64,000 bases of DNA from Dielma sp000508965. Lineage in GTDB: Bacteria; Bacillota_I; Bacilli_A; Erysipelotrichales; Erysipelotrichaceae. Under the pieces are notes generated by a model. It made no database searches. It worked only from the letters and a program-made list of their open reading frames with translations, and had not been told where the DNA came from. Where the stretch lies: contig BAHV02000010.1 in the NCBI GenBank assembly GCA_000508965.1, forward strand, positions 682,001 to 746,000, given 5' to 3'. The translations under genes were made by a program, and so were the position numbers. Shown in pieces: positions 8,516 to 17,118 of this stretch; position 1 is the first letter of the stretch, and every line of letters begins with the position of its first letter.

Positions 8516-11500
8516 ATGAACGAAGTTTTAGAAAGCCTGCTTATTAAAATTGGTCTTGAGGAAGATCTTGAATATTTTAAAAATGGTCAGCTGATCGATA
8601 AGGCTGAATATCATGCCCTCAGCAAGTCTTTGCGCATTCGTGTACAGCTTGATGAGAGTCTGCCTTTTGAGGTTTGGCAGCGTTTTAATTCGCATTTAAT
8701 GACGGCTGCCCGGGCCAAGGTTGATCTGACGATTGAAACCAGACAGGATAAGCCGACGATTTTAAAACTGCGTGCCTATCTTGAATATGCGCAAAGTATT
8801 CAGCCCAAGCTGAAGCTTTTTGAAAGCTCACTGCCGCGGCTTGAGGATAAACGCATTATCTACGCTTTTGCGGATGCGGCGATGATTGATGATGCAATTC
8901 AAACCAAGCATTTGTTAGAAGGCTTTTTGAAAAATGTCGGTATTGATCTGCCGATTTTAGTCCAAGAGCTGAAGAGTGAGACCCAGCAGGTAGAATTTAA
9001 AAAACCGGAAGCGGCACCGGCTACGGTCTATGAAGAAAAGAAAATGAGTTTTGTGCCTAAGAGCAAAAAAAATCAGGCTTATATTGACTTTAAAATCAAG
9101 GATATCGTCGAGGCATGTTTCCAGATTAAGATTACTGGTAAGATCTTTGAAAAAGAGAACCGGGCTTTGCGTACCGGTAAGCATATTCAGACTTTGTATA
9201 TTGCAGATGCCGAGGATGCGATTGTCATCAAACGTTTTGAGCGCGGAGCTTTGACGCTGGAGGTTATGGATGAAATTAAAATCGGTGATACCGTGGCAGC
9301 TTATGGCAAGGTTGAATTCGATTCCTTTTCAAGAGAGCTGGTCTTTATGCCTGAGCGCATTGATAAGATTGAAGAAGTCAGACGTATGGATCATGCGGAG
9401 AAAAAACGTGTTGAACTGCATGTGCATACAAAACTGAGTGAAATGGATGGTGTCAGCGGTATCAGTGAATATATTGATGAGGCTGTACGCTGGGGGCATG
9501 ATGCGATTGCTATTACGGATCATGCGGTCGTCCAGGATTTCCCAAAAGCTCAGCGCTATGTAGAAAAAATTAATAAAGGCCGTGAAAAGCCGTTTAAAAT
9601 GATTTATGGGGTCGAGATGTATATGGTTGATCCCTTACTTGAAATTGTTAAGAATGCTGATGATACGCTGCTGGAGGAGGGGAGATATTGTGTCTTTGAC
9701 CTTGAGACGACAGGCTTATCAACACGGTTTGACCATATCATCGAATTTGGCGGTGTGTTAGTTGAAAATCGTGACATTACCTCAGCTAAACAGATGTTTA
9801 TTAAACCGCCGGTAGAATTATCTGCTTTCACAACAAGCTTAACAAATATTACCGAGGAGCATCTGCGCAATGCGCCGACAATTGAAGAGGCGATGGATGA
9901 ACTGCTGGAATTTATCGGTGACCGTATCCTGGTAGCTCATAATGCCCAGTTTGACGTTAACTTCTTAAATGATGCTTTGATTCGTATGGGACGTGAGCCA
10001 TTAAAGAACCCGGTGATTGATACCTTAGATCTGTCAAGAAGTCTGCATGCTGACCGCAAGGCCCATCGTTTGGGCAACATCGCGCGCGTTTATAATATTC
10101 GTTATGATGAGGAAGTCGCTCACCGTGCGGATTATGATGCGAAGGTACTGGCACAGGTTTATTTGAATATGATGAATGATCTGAAGCATATCAAAACCTT
10201 AAAGGATCTTGCGGGAATGTATGATGAATCATGTTTTAATAAGGTCAGAGATAAGCATATCATGGTGCTGGCTAAGAATAAGGCCGGTCTGAAAGAAATG
10301 TTTGAACTGATTACTTTATCGCATACGAAGTATTTATCGTACAATTCAAAGAATACAAACAATGTTGTTGCAGAACCAAAGATTTTCCGAGAGGAAATCG
10401 CGAAACGGCATAAGAACGGCAATCTGCTTTTAGGCAGCAGCTGCCTCAACGGGGAAGTGTTTGAGATTGCGCAGACACGCGGTGAAAATAAGCTGAAGGA
10501 AGTAATTCAGTTCTATGACTATATCGAGATTCAGCCGCTTGGCAATTATATGCATCTGGTTGAACGCAACAGTATCGGCAGTAAGGAGCGATTGATTGAA
10601 ATCTTAAAATCAATCATTAAAGCTGCTCAGGAATTAGGGAAAATCGTTGTCGCAACCGGGGACTGCCATTATGTTCAGCCTGAGGAAAAGCTGATTCGCG
10701 ATATCTATATCAATTCACAGGCAATCGGCGGTAAACGGCATCCGCTTTATATCTATAATGCGCAGCGCCGCCGCATGAGTCACGCACCGGATCAGCATTT
10801 GCGTACTACCGATGAAATGCTTGCCGAATACAGCTATCTCGATCATGATCTAGCCTATGAGATGGTTGTGACTAATTCAAATAAAATCAATGATATGATT
10901 GAAGATATCAAGGTTGTTTATGATACCTTGTTCCCGCCTGATATCAAGGATTCTGATAAAAAACTGGCGCAGATCTGTTATGAGAATGCACATAAGAAGT
11001 ATGGACCGGAGCTGCCGGAAATTGTCGAGGCACGGTTAAAGCGTGAGCTTGACAGTATTATCGGTCATGGATTCTATGTGGTTTATTACATTTCTCATCT
11101 TTTAGTTAAAAAGAGTCTTGATGACGGTTACATGGTAGGCAGCCGTGGTTCAGTCGGTTCCAGCTTTGTTGCGACGATGGCGAATATTACGGAGGTTAAT
11201 CCATTGGCACCGCATTATGTTTGTCCGAAATGCCATTATGTTGAATTCTTTACCGATGGCAGTGTCGCTTCCGGTTTTGATTTGCCGGATAAAAAATGTC
11301 CGGTCTGCGGTGAAATGATCCGCGGTGACGGTCAGGATATCCCATTTGAAACATTCCTGGGCTTTGAGGGTGATAAGGTTCCTGATATCGATTTGAATTT
11401 CTCCGGTGATTATCAGCCGACCGCGCATAATTATCTGAAAGAAGTATTTGGTGAGGATCACGTATTCAGAGCCGGTACGATCGGTACAGTTGCGGAGCAG

Positions 11501-12835
11501 ACTGCCTATGGTTATGTCAAGGGATATGAAGAAGAAATGGGCATGGAAACTCATATGCGTAATGCTCAGATCCTGCGGCTGGCCAAGGGCTGTGAGGGTG
11601 TAAAACGGACAACAGGTCAGCATCCAGGCGGTATTCTTGTAGTACCGAATGAATTTGATGTGCATGATTTCACACCGGTGCAGTTTCCAGCCAATAATCC
11701 CTTTGCCGATTGGAAAACAACGCATTTTGAATTCCATGACATTCATGACAATCTGTTAAAATTCGATATCTTAGGGCATGTCGATCCTACGGCGATGAAG
11801 CTGTTGGAACGTATTTCCGGCATTGATCCGAAAACGATTCCGATGAATGATCCAGAAACAATGAAAATTTTCTCTTCTGTCGAGAGTTTGCATATCGATA
11901 CGAGCAAAAATACAGAAAAAACCGGTGCTGCCGGTATTCCTGAATTCGGTACACCTTTTGTACGCGGTATTCTGGAATTGACCCGACCGACAACCTTTGA
12001 CGAATTAGTGCGTATTTCCGGTTTATCACACGGTACCGACGTTTGGCTGAATAATGCTGCAGATCTGATCAAGGAAGGCAAATGTACGCTTAAAAATGTA
12101 ATCGGGTGCCGTGATGACATCATGGTTTATCTGCTTCATAAACAGCTGCCGCCCAAACTTGCCTTTACTATCATGGAAAGCGTGCGTAAGGGAAAAGGCT
12201 TAAAGGATGAATGGATTCCTGTTATGAAGGAACATAATGTTGATGATTGGTATGTGGATTCATGCTTAAAAATTAAATACATGTTCCCGAAGGCGCATGC
12301 TGTCGCTTATGTTATGATGGCGGTGCGTATCGCTTGGTTTAAGGTTCATAAGCCGCAGTATTATTACTGCATGTTCTTCTCGATCCGCTGTGATGCTTAT
12401 GATATAGATACGATGATTGCCGGTGAACAGGCAATTCGTGCCCGCATGGCAGAAATTACACAGCGGCTTAACAGCAATGAATTTAAGAATGATGTATCCA
12501 AGAAGGAAAAGGATATCTATTCTACATTGGAGCTGGCACTTGAAATGGTACTGCGCGGTTATCGCTTCGGTAATATTAATTTAATGAAGTCAGCGGCATC
12601 AGAATTTATCGTTGACCCGGATGATGAAAATGTGTTGATTCCGCCATTTACATCCATTGACGGTCTGGGTGCCAACGTTGCGGTCACGGTAATTGAAGAA
12701 CGTGAAAAACGTCCGTTCCTGTCTAAGCAGGATCTTTCTGAGCGGACAGCGCTTAATGGCACTCATATCAAACGGCTTGAGACGATGGGCGTGCTGAGTG
12801 ATCTTCAGGAAGAAAATCAGCTTTCATTATTCTAA
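8516..12835 (+). CDS. polC: DNA polymerase III PolC-type alpha subunit
   Basis: PolC is the main replicative polymerase of low-GC Gram-positives, with its own proofreading exonuclease. The 1439-residue protein shows the PolC order: N-terminal domains and OB fold, a PHP domain (ELHVHTKLS near residue 300) split by an inserted DnaQ-like 3'-5' exonuclease (VFDLETTGLS near 392), a zinc-binding pair CPKC and CPVC near 902-925, and the catalytic PDIDLNF segment near 956. Length is typical. I choose the ATG at 8516, 6-7 bases after a TGAGG site; an in-frame ATG four codons earlier has no spacing for it. A terminator follows directly. Confidence 0.98.
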   Translation: MNEVLESLLIKIGLEEDLEYFKNGQLIDKAEYHALSKSLRIRVQLDESLPFEVWQRFNSHLMTAARAKVDLTIETRQDKPTILKLRAYLEYAQSIQPKLKLFESSLPRLEDKRIIYAFADAAMIDDAIQTKHLLEGFLKNVGIDLPILVQELKSETQQVEFKKPEAAPATVYEEKKMSFVPKSKKNQAYIDFKIKDIVEACFQIKITGKIFEKENRALRTGKHIQTLYIADAEDAIVIKRFERGALTLEVMDEIKIGDTVAAYGKVEFDSFSRELVFMPERIDKIEEVRRMDHAEKKRVELHVHTKLSEMDGVSGISEYIDEAVRWGHDAIAITDHAVVQDFPKAQRYVEKINKGREKPFKMIYGVEMYMVDPLLEIVKNADDTLLEEGRYCVFDLETTGLSTRFDHIIEFGGVLVENRDITSAKQMFIKPPVELSAFTTSLTNITEEHLRNAPTIEEAMDELLEFIGDRILVAHNAQFDVNFLNDALIRMGREPLKNPVIDTLDLSRSLHADRKAHRLGNIARVYNIRYDEEVAHRADYDAKVLAQVYLNMMNDLKHIKTLKDLAGMYDESCFNKVRDKHIMVLAKNKAGLKEMFELITLSHTKYLSYNSKNTNNVVAEPKIFREEIAKRHKNGNLLLGSSCLNGEVFEIAQTRGENKLKEVIQFYDYIEIQPLGNYMHLVERNSIGSKERLIEILKSIIKAAQELGKIVVATGDCHYVQPEEKLIRDIYINSQAIGGKRHPLYIYNAQRRRMSHAPDQHLRTTDEMLAEYSYLDHDLAYEMVVTNSNKINDMIEDIKVVYDTLFPPDIKDSDKKLAQICYENAHKKYGPELPEIVEARLKRELDSIIGHGFYVVYYISHLLVKKSLDDGYMVGSRGSVGSSFVATMANITEVNPLAPHYVCPKCHYVEFFTDGSVASGFDLPDKKCPVCGEMIRGDGQDIPFETFLGFEGDKVPDIDLNFSGDYQPTAHNYLKEVFGEDHVFRAGTIGTVAEQTAYGYVKGYEEEMGMETHMRNAQILRLAKGCEGVKRTTGQHPGGILVVPNEFDVHDFTPVQFPANNPFADWKTTHFEFHDIHDNLLKFDILGHVDPTAMKLLERISGIDPKTIPMNDPETMKIFSSVESLHIDTSKNTEKTGAAGIPEFGTPFVRGILELTRPTTFDELVRISGLSHGTDVWLNNAADLIKEGKCTLKNVIGCRDDIMVYLLHKQLPPKLAFTIMESVRKGKGLKDEWIPVMKEHNVDDWYVDSCLKIKYMFPKAHAVAYVMMAVRIAWFKVHKPQYYYCMFFSIRCDAYDIDTMIAGEQAIRARMAEITQRLNSNEFKNDVSKKEKDIYSTLELALEMVLRGYRFGNINLMKSAASEFIVDPDDENVLIPPFTSIDGLGANVAVTVIEEREKRPFLSKQDLSERTALNGTHIKRLETMGVLSDLQEENQLSLF

Positions 12836-12862
12836 ACAGTATCTTCGGGTACTGTTTTTTTT
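12836..12862 (+). terminator. Terminator of polC
   Basis: ACAGTA/TACTGT stem with a short loop and eight Ts starts one base after the stop codon. Confidence 0.9.
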
Positions 12863-12912
12863 GCTTAATGATGTATTTATGATATGCTTAAGCTGTTAGG
12901 AAGTGAGTATTG

Positions 12913-13344
12913 ATGATAAGATCATATAGAAATACGGATCAAAAAGCGGTCATGAACATCTGGCTGCAATCTAATCTTAAAGCCCATTCTTTTATTGCGG
13001 CTGATTATTGGCAGACGCATTATGAAGAAGTAGCAAAGATGCTGTCGTCAGCAGAGCTTTTGGTTGCGGAAAGTGAAGGCAGAATCTGCGGCTTTATCGG
13101 TATGTATAAGGAGATGATTGCGGGTTTGTTTGTTGAGGAGCACTGCCGTTCAAAAGGAATCGGCAAAATGCTGTTGGATACTGCCAAGCAAATGAACGAT
13201 CAGCTTTATTTACAAGTGTATAAAAAGAACAAGCGGGCTCTGCATTTTTATCTGAGAGAATCGTTCAGTTTTGAAAAAGAACAGCAGGATGCGGCATCCG
13301 GGGAGATCGAATACGTGATGAAATGGGTAAAAAAGAAGTTGTAA
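12913..13344 (+). CDS. GNAT-family N-acetyltransferase
   Basis: GNAT enzymes transfer acetyl from acetyl-CoA to an amine. The 143-residue product shows the acetyl-CoA loop as CRSKGIGKMLL near residues 78-88 and a C-terminal half (NKRALHFYLRESF) like the small YjaB/YiaC group. Its substrate is unknown. The ATG at 12913 follows AGGAAGTGAG; a TTG one codon earlier is also possible. It stands alone between the polC terminator and a regulator gene. Confidence 0.85.
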   Translation: MIRSYRNTDQKAVMNIWLQSNLKAHSFIAADYWQTHYEEVAKMLSSAELLVAESEGRICGFIGMYKEMIAGLFVEEHCRSKGIGKMLLDTAKQMNDQLYLQVYKKNKRALHFYLRESFSFEKEQQDAASGEIEYVMKWVKKKL

Positions 13345-13350
13345 AAGAAT

Positions 13351-13379
13351 TTTGACACGCAATTTTATGCTATGTCAAA
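13351..13379. promoter_or_regulatory. Inverted repeat, possible operator of the XRE regulator
   Basis: A perfect 7-bp inverted repeat, TTTGACA and TGTCAAA separated by 15 bases, lies 59 bases before the XRE gene. The left arm contains a consensus -35 (TTGACA). XRE repressors often bind such sites to control themselves, but binding here is inference. Confidence 0.45.
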
Positions 13380-13437
13380 GAGATTTGATAGACAGAACAG
13401 GCTGTTGCTGAGACAATGCCGGTGAGAGGAGAAACTT

Positions 13438-13845
13438 ATGGAGATAGGAAGTAAACTGAAAGAAGCACGCATTCAATGTGCGATGACACAGGAGAAGGTG
13501 GCTGATGAGCTTCAAGTAAGCAGACAGACGATATCAAATTGGGAGAATGAGAAATCATATCCGGATATTCTCTCTGTCATAAAGCTAAGTGATCTCTATA
13601 AGGTCAGCCTTGATGAATTACTGAAAGGAGACATTAAAATGATCCGGCACTTGGCGGAGAGTACGAATGTTGTTACCAGCAATAAAAAGCTGCTGACAAT
13701 GATTGCATTGAATGGTTTGCTGTTGATTTTGTTTCTGCTTTTTAACGGCATTATCGCGCAAAATAAATATTTAATTATGATCTGCGCCTCAACGGCTATT
13801 ATCAGCACCACATTTCTGTTTTATCAAATTATTAAGAAATTCTAG
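13438..13845 (+). CDS. XRE-family transcriptional regulator with C-terminal membrane segments
   Basis: The 135-residue protein begins with a Cro/C1-type helix-turn-helix (MTQEKVADELQVSRQTISNW, residues 16-35) followed by the typical SVIKLSDLYKVSLDELL region. The rest contains two hydrophobic segments (about 75-98 and 102-124), so the DNA-binding head is probably tethered to the membrane. This architecture is common in Firmicutes for small regulators of membrane or antimicrobial stress. AGAGGAGAAAC precedes the ATG. A small membrane protein gene follows 9 bases later, in the same transcript. Confidence 0.85.
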   Translation: MEIGSKLKEARIQCAMTQEKVADELQVSRQTISNWENEKSYPDILSVIKLSDLYKVSLDELLKGDIKMIRHLAESTNVVTSNKKLLTMIALNGLLLILFLLFNGIIAQNKYLIMICASTAIISTTFLFYQIIKKF

Positions 13846-13854
13846 GAGGTCATC

Positions 13855-14187
13855 ATGACTTGGTTAACAATAGTATTTGTATTTATTATTTTATTAGGAG
13901 CCGTTAATCTGTCTTATCAGGTTTACAAAATAACTGAATTGGATGCCCGCTGCCGAGGTTTGAAGCATCCTAAATTCTGGGGAATATTTTCTATCGGCGG
14001 TAACTCGGGCAGCGGCGGATTATTGCTGTATCTGCTTGGCAGACGCAAGTACCCCATAGCAATGAATGAAGAAGAGCGTCAGATCATTGAATCACGCAAG
14101 AAAAAGGCGGGTGTAGGTTTAGCCTTTATTGCGGTGGGGGCTGTTTTAATGATTATTACCATCGTAAGCATTCAGGGAAATATTTGA
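13855..14187 (+). CDS. Small two-helix membrane protein, unknown function
   Basis: The 110-residue protein has membrane segments at about residues 3-25 and 88-106. Between them is a mixed loop with a glycine/serine-rich stretch (GGNSGSGGLLLYLLG) and a charged EEERQIIESRKKK segment. It follows the XRE regulator by 9 bases behind an AGGAGGT site, so the two are cotranscribed and may act together. I recognise no family. Confidence 0.7.
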   Translation: MTWLTIVFVFIILLGAVNLSYQVYKITELDARCRGLKHPKFWGIFSIGGNSGSGGLLLYLLGRRKYPIAMNEEERQIIESRKKKAGVGLAFIAVGAVLMIITIVSIQGNI

Positions 14188-14250
14188 TTTCTGAATCGGG
14201 ATTTGACACAGCTGCATGAGAAATGGGTGCAGAATCTCAGGTAAAGCAAA

Positions 14251-14273
14251 TTTCAGCTTATTTTTAGCTGAAA
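14251..14273. repeat. Perfect inverted repeat upstream of the rimP promoter
   Basis: TTTCAGCT and AGCTGAAA are separated by 7 bases and end 3 bases before the candidate -35. It has no T run, so it may be an operator rather than a terminator. Confidence 0.5.
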
Positions 14274-14276
14274 AGC

Positions 14277-14305
14277 TTGAATTTATTGGCATTGCGTGGT
14301 ACACT
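14277..14305 (+). promoter_or_regulatory. Promoter of the rimP-nusA-infB operon
   Basis: TTGAAT (14277-14282), a 17-bp spacer and TACACT (14300-14305), with a TGG extended element. Confidence 0.65.
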
Positions 14306-14323
14306 AACAACGTATAGAAAAGC

Positions 14324-14343
14324 GAGTGGACGAAAGTCCACTC
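14324..14343 (+). promoter_or_regulatory. rimP-nusA leader hairpin
   Basis: An 8-bp perfect stem GAGTGGAC/GTCCACTC closed by a GAAA tetraloop and followed by TTAATTTT lies between the promoter and rimP. A similar terminator-like hairpin precedes rimP in Bacillus subtilis, where NusA-dependent termination in the leader limits expression of its own operon. The same autoregulation is a reasonable inference here. The tail is T-rich but interrupted, so termination would be partial. Confidence 0.7.
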
Positions 14344-14370
14344 TTAATTTTGTCAGAATAAGGAGAAACT

Positions 14371-14838
14371 ATGGATCAATTGGCAAAAATCAAAGAAGCA
14401 GTGCTTCCGCTGTTAAGTGCCCATGACATTCAGTTATATGATGTCTGCTGGACGAATGAAGGAAGAAATAAGATCTTACAAATCGCGATCATGCATGAGG
14501 ATGGCAGTATGGATATCGACGGCTGTGCTGAAATGGCTGAACTGATCAGCGAAAAGCTGGATGAAATTGATGTAATTGCTCATGAATACATGCTTGAGGT
14601 ATGTTCACCGGGAGCGGAGCGTGTTTTGCGTTCGCTTGATGAAATTAAGGGAGCTGTCAATGAGTATATCTATGCCAAATTCATCAGTGAGATCAAGGGA
14701 CTGCGTGAGGTTAAAGGTGATTTACTGGCTGTGGAAGATGATGAATTGCTGATTGCTTATATGGATAAGGCAGTAAAAAGACAATTGCGCGTAAGCTATC
14801 AGAATTTGTCACTGATACGTTTATCGGTGCGTATTTAA
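14371..14838 (+). CDS. rimP: Ribosome maturation factor RimP
   Basis: RimP binds the assembling 30S subunit. The 155-residue protein has the usual N-terminal domain with YDVCWTNEGRNKILQIAI, the conserved DIDGCAEMAE segment and the EVCSPGAERVL motif, then a C-terminal SH3-like domain. An AAGGAGAAAC site precedes the ATG. It is the first gene of the operon and nusA begins 22 bases later. Confidence 0.95.
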   Translation: MDQLAKIKEAVLPLLSAHDIQLYDVCWTNEGRNKILQIAIMHEDGSMDIDGCAEMAELISEKLDEIDVIAHEYMLEVCSPGAERVLRSLDEIKGAVNEYIYAKFISEIKGLREVKGDLLAVEDDELLIAYMDKAVKRQLRVSYQNLSLIRLSVRI

Positions 14839-14860
14839 CGAAAGGAAAGAAAATAACGAC

Positions 14861-16546
14861 ATGAAACTTAAAGATTTTATGAAAGCAATGCAGGCAATTG
14901 AACAAGACCGTTCATTGTCACAGGATATTGTTGTTGCCGCATTGAAGGAAGCGCTGGCAAAGGCATACCGCAAGCACATTGAAATTCCTGATGCGCTGGT
15001 TCGTGTAGATATCAATGAAAAATCAGGCGAGATCAAAGTATATCAGCAGCGTGCCGTAGTTGAAGAGGTTGAGGATGATGAATTGGAAATCTCACTGGCC
15101 GATGCGAAAAAAATTCGTCAAGAGGTTGAGCTTGGCGATATGATTGAAAATGAGGTCAGCATTGAAAACCTTGGCCGTGCCGCTGTGATTTTGGCGAAGA
15201 ACGTAATGAAACAAAAAATCAGAGAAGCCGAGAAACAAGCGGTTTATGATGAATATTGTGACAAGCTTGACGATCTGGTAGTGGGTACTGTTGAATCCGT
15301 AGAGGAAAAATTCTGCGTTGTCAATATCGGCAAGACATTGGCTTTGATGCCAAGAGTTGCACAGATTCCTGGCGAGCATTATTATGAAGGACAGCGTCTG
15401 CGCGTTGTTGTCAGTGAAGTTAACAAAGAAACCAAGGGAGCTCAGGTACTTGTATCAAGAGCTGACGGTAATTTAGTTAAGCGTTTATTTGAAAAAGAAG
15501 TCCCGGAGATTTATCAGGGCATTATTGAAATCAAGGCGATTGCCAGAGACCCTGGTGAACGCTGCAAGATGGCTGTATATTCAAAAAATGAAAACATTGA
15601 TCCAATCGGTGCTTGTATCGGGCCGAGAGGTTCCCGTGTTCAGGTGATCATCGATGAGCTCCATGGTGAAAAAATCGATATCTTTGAATGGAGCGATGAT
15701 GTTAGTGAATTAATTAAAAATGCACTGGCACCTGCTGAAATTTTAGCGGTTATTCCAAATACTGACCGCCGCGGCTTATTGATTGTTGTTAATGATAATC
15801 AGTTATCATTGGCAATTGGCAAAAAAGGTAAAAATGCCCGTTTGGCTGTGAAGCTTACCGGCAATAAGATCGATATCAAGTCAGAGAGTGAAGTGAATGC
15901 TTTAGGCATTGACTGGAAAGCAATTGCCGCGGAACAGAAAGCGAAACAGGCTGAGAAGCTGGCACTTGAAAGAGCCGAAGCTCAGCAGCGGATGTTTGAA
16001 GAACGCGAAATGGGCAACTCTGAAATTGATGATGAATATTTGGCAAATGAATTACAGCCAAGTTATGAGGAAGCAGCAGCTGATGAAAATATCAGCGAGC
16101 AAGTTTCGGAAGTGGTGAGCGAAACAGAAGAAGCTGCTGAAGCTGAGGCTGAAGAGGTTAAAGAAGTTAAAGAAAAGGCTGAGATTAAAGAGGAACGCGC
16201 CGAGACAGATCTTGAAAGAGCCGCTCGCATCGCTAAGGAAAAACAGCGTGCGGAAGGCTTGAATATTAAAGAAAAACAAGAATATGTTTCGAAGTTTGAA
16301 CAGATTGCCGGTGCGCCGGCTGCCAAACCGACAGCAGCTGCGAAGCCTAGATGGAAGAAGGAAAGCGATGAAGAAGAGAAACGCCGCAAGCCGACTTTCG
16401 ATCTGAAGAAGGATTATGAATTAAAGCCGATTTATTCTGAAGAAGAGCTTGAAGAAATCGCCAAACGTGAAGCAGAAGAAAAAGCAAACGATTGGATCAA
16501 TGATGAAATCGACTTTGATGAATTTGATGAATATTACGAAGAATAG
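14861..16546 (+). CDS. nusA: Transcription termination/antitermination factor NusA with acidic C-terminal extension
   Basis: NusA binds RNA polymerase and affects pausing and termination. The 561-residue protein has the N-terminal polymerase-binding domain, an S1 domain (about 130-200), and KH domains with GACIGPRGSRV near 249 and LAIGKKGKNARLAVKLTG near 320. From about residue 355 the protein continues as a 200-residue, strongly charged, Glu/Ala/Lys-rich, probably disordered or coiled tail. Bacillus NusA ends at about 370 residues, so this tail is an addition. Translation follows an AAAGGAAAG site. Confidence 0.96.
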   Translation: MKLKDFMKAMQAIEQDRSLSQDIVVAALKEALAKAYRKHIEIPDALVRVDINEKSGEIKVYQQRAVVEEVEDDELEISLADAKKIRQEVELGDMIENEVSIENLGRAAVILAKNVMKQKIREAEKQAVYDEYCDKLDDLVVGTVESVEEKFCVVNIGKTLALMPRVAQIPGEHYYEGQRLRVVVSEVNKETKGAQVLVSRADGNLVKRLFEKEVPEIYQGIIEIKAIARDPGERCKMAVYSKNENIDPIGACIGPRGSRVQVIIDELHGEKIDIFEWSDDVSELIKNALAPAEILAVIPNTDRRGLLIVVNDNQLSLAIGKKGKNARLAVKLTGNKIDIKSESEVNALGIDWKAIAAEQKAKQAEKLALERAEAQQRMFEEREMGNSEIDDEYLANELQPSYEEAAADENISEQVSEVVSETEEAAEAEAEEVKEVKEKAEIKEERAETDLERAARIAKEKQRAEGLNIKEKQEYVSKFEQIAGAPAAKPTAAAKPRWKKESDEEEKRRKPTFDLKKDYELKPIYSEEELEEIAKREAEEKANDWINDEIDFDEFDEYYEE

Positions 16547-16557
16547 GAGGGATGTTC

Positions 16558-16821
16558 ATGAAGAAAATTCCGATGCGTAAATGTGTCGTAACCCAGGAAC
16601 AGCTGCCTAAGAAAGAATTGATCCGCGTTGTGCGCACACCTGAACAGCAGGTCGTTATTGATTGTACAGGCCGTACCAATGGCCGGGGAGCTTATCTGAA
16701 AAAGGATCTGGCTGCGATCGAGCTGGCCAAAAAGAAAAAAGCGCTGGCCCGGGCATTGGAATGTGAAATTCCTGATGCCATCTATGAACAGCTGACAGCA
16801 TTGGTGAGCAATGAACAATAA
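16558..16821 (+). CDS. rnpM: YlxR/RnpM family RNA-binding protein
   Basis: The 87-residue protein has the family opening PMRKCVVTQEQ, the conserved ELIRVVR and the GRGAYLKKD motif. YlxR is a small RNA-binding protein of the nusA-infB operon; recent work in Bacillus links it to RNase P, hence RnpM. I choose the ATG at 16558, six bases after AGGAGGG, rather than the ATG at 16552 that touches that site. The gene starts 11 bases after nusA and overlaps ylxQ by 11 bases. Confidence 0.92.
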   Translation: MKKIPMRKCVVTQEQLPKKELIRVVRTPEQQVVIDCTGRTNGRGAYLKKDLAAIELAKKKKALARALECEIPDAIYEQLTALVSNEQ

Positions 16822-17110
16822 GGCAATGGGTTTGCTTGGCTTAGCGGCCAGAGCGCGCAAGGTAATAAGCGGTGAAGGAGTTCTCACCAGTATTCAGAAT
16901 GGCAGTGCTAAGCTTGTGCTGATTGCGTCGGATGCCAGTGAGAATACAAAGAAGAAATATGTAGATAAATGCACATACTATAACGTGGAATTTGATTTTG
17001 TCGAGACATCGGCAGAACTGAATCAGGCAATGGGTACTTTCAATCGGAAAGTCATTGCCGTTGCTGACGGGGGTTTTGCGAAGAATCTTCATACTTGCTT
17101 GAAAGGCTAG
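16811..17110 (+). CDS. ylxQ: YlxQ, L7Ae/L30e-family RNA-binding protein
   Basis: The 99-residue product has the L7Ae-like fold pattern: GLLGLAARARKVISGEG near the N-terminus and AKLVLIASDASENTKKK in the middle, typical of kink-turn-binding ribosomal-protein-like factors. The start codon lies within the end of the ylxR gene, which implies coupled translation. Its exact target is not established from sequence. Confidence 0.92.
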   Translation: MNNKAMGLLGLAARARKVISGEGVLTSIQNGSAKLVLIASDASENTKKKYVDKCTYYNVEFDFVETSAELNQAMGTFNRKVIAVADGGFAKNLHTCLKG

Positions 17111-17118
17111 GTGATATA

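Noticed and set aside
11150..11746. 198-codon minus-strand open frame inside polC
   Set aside because: It lies wholly within the conserved polymerase domain in another frame and has no ribosome site; it is a shadow of polC.
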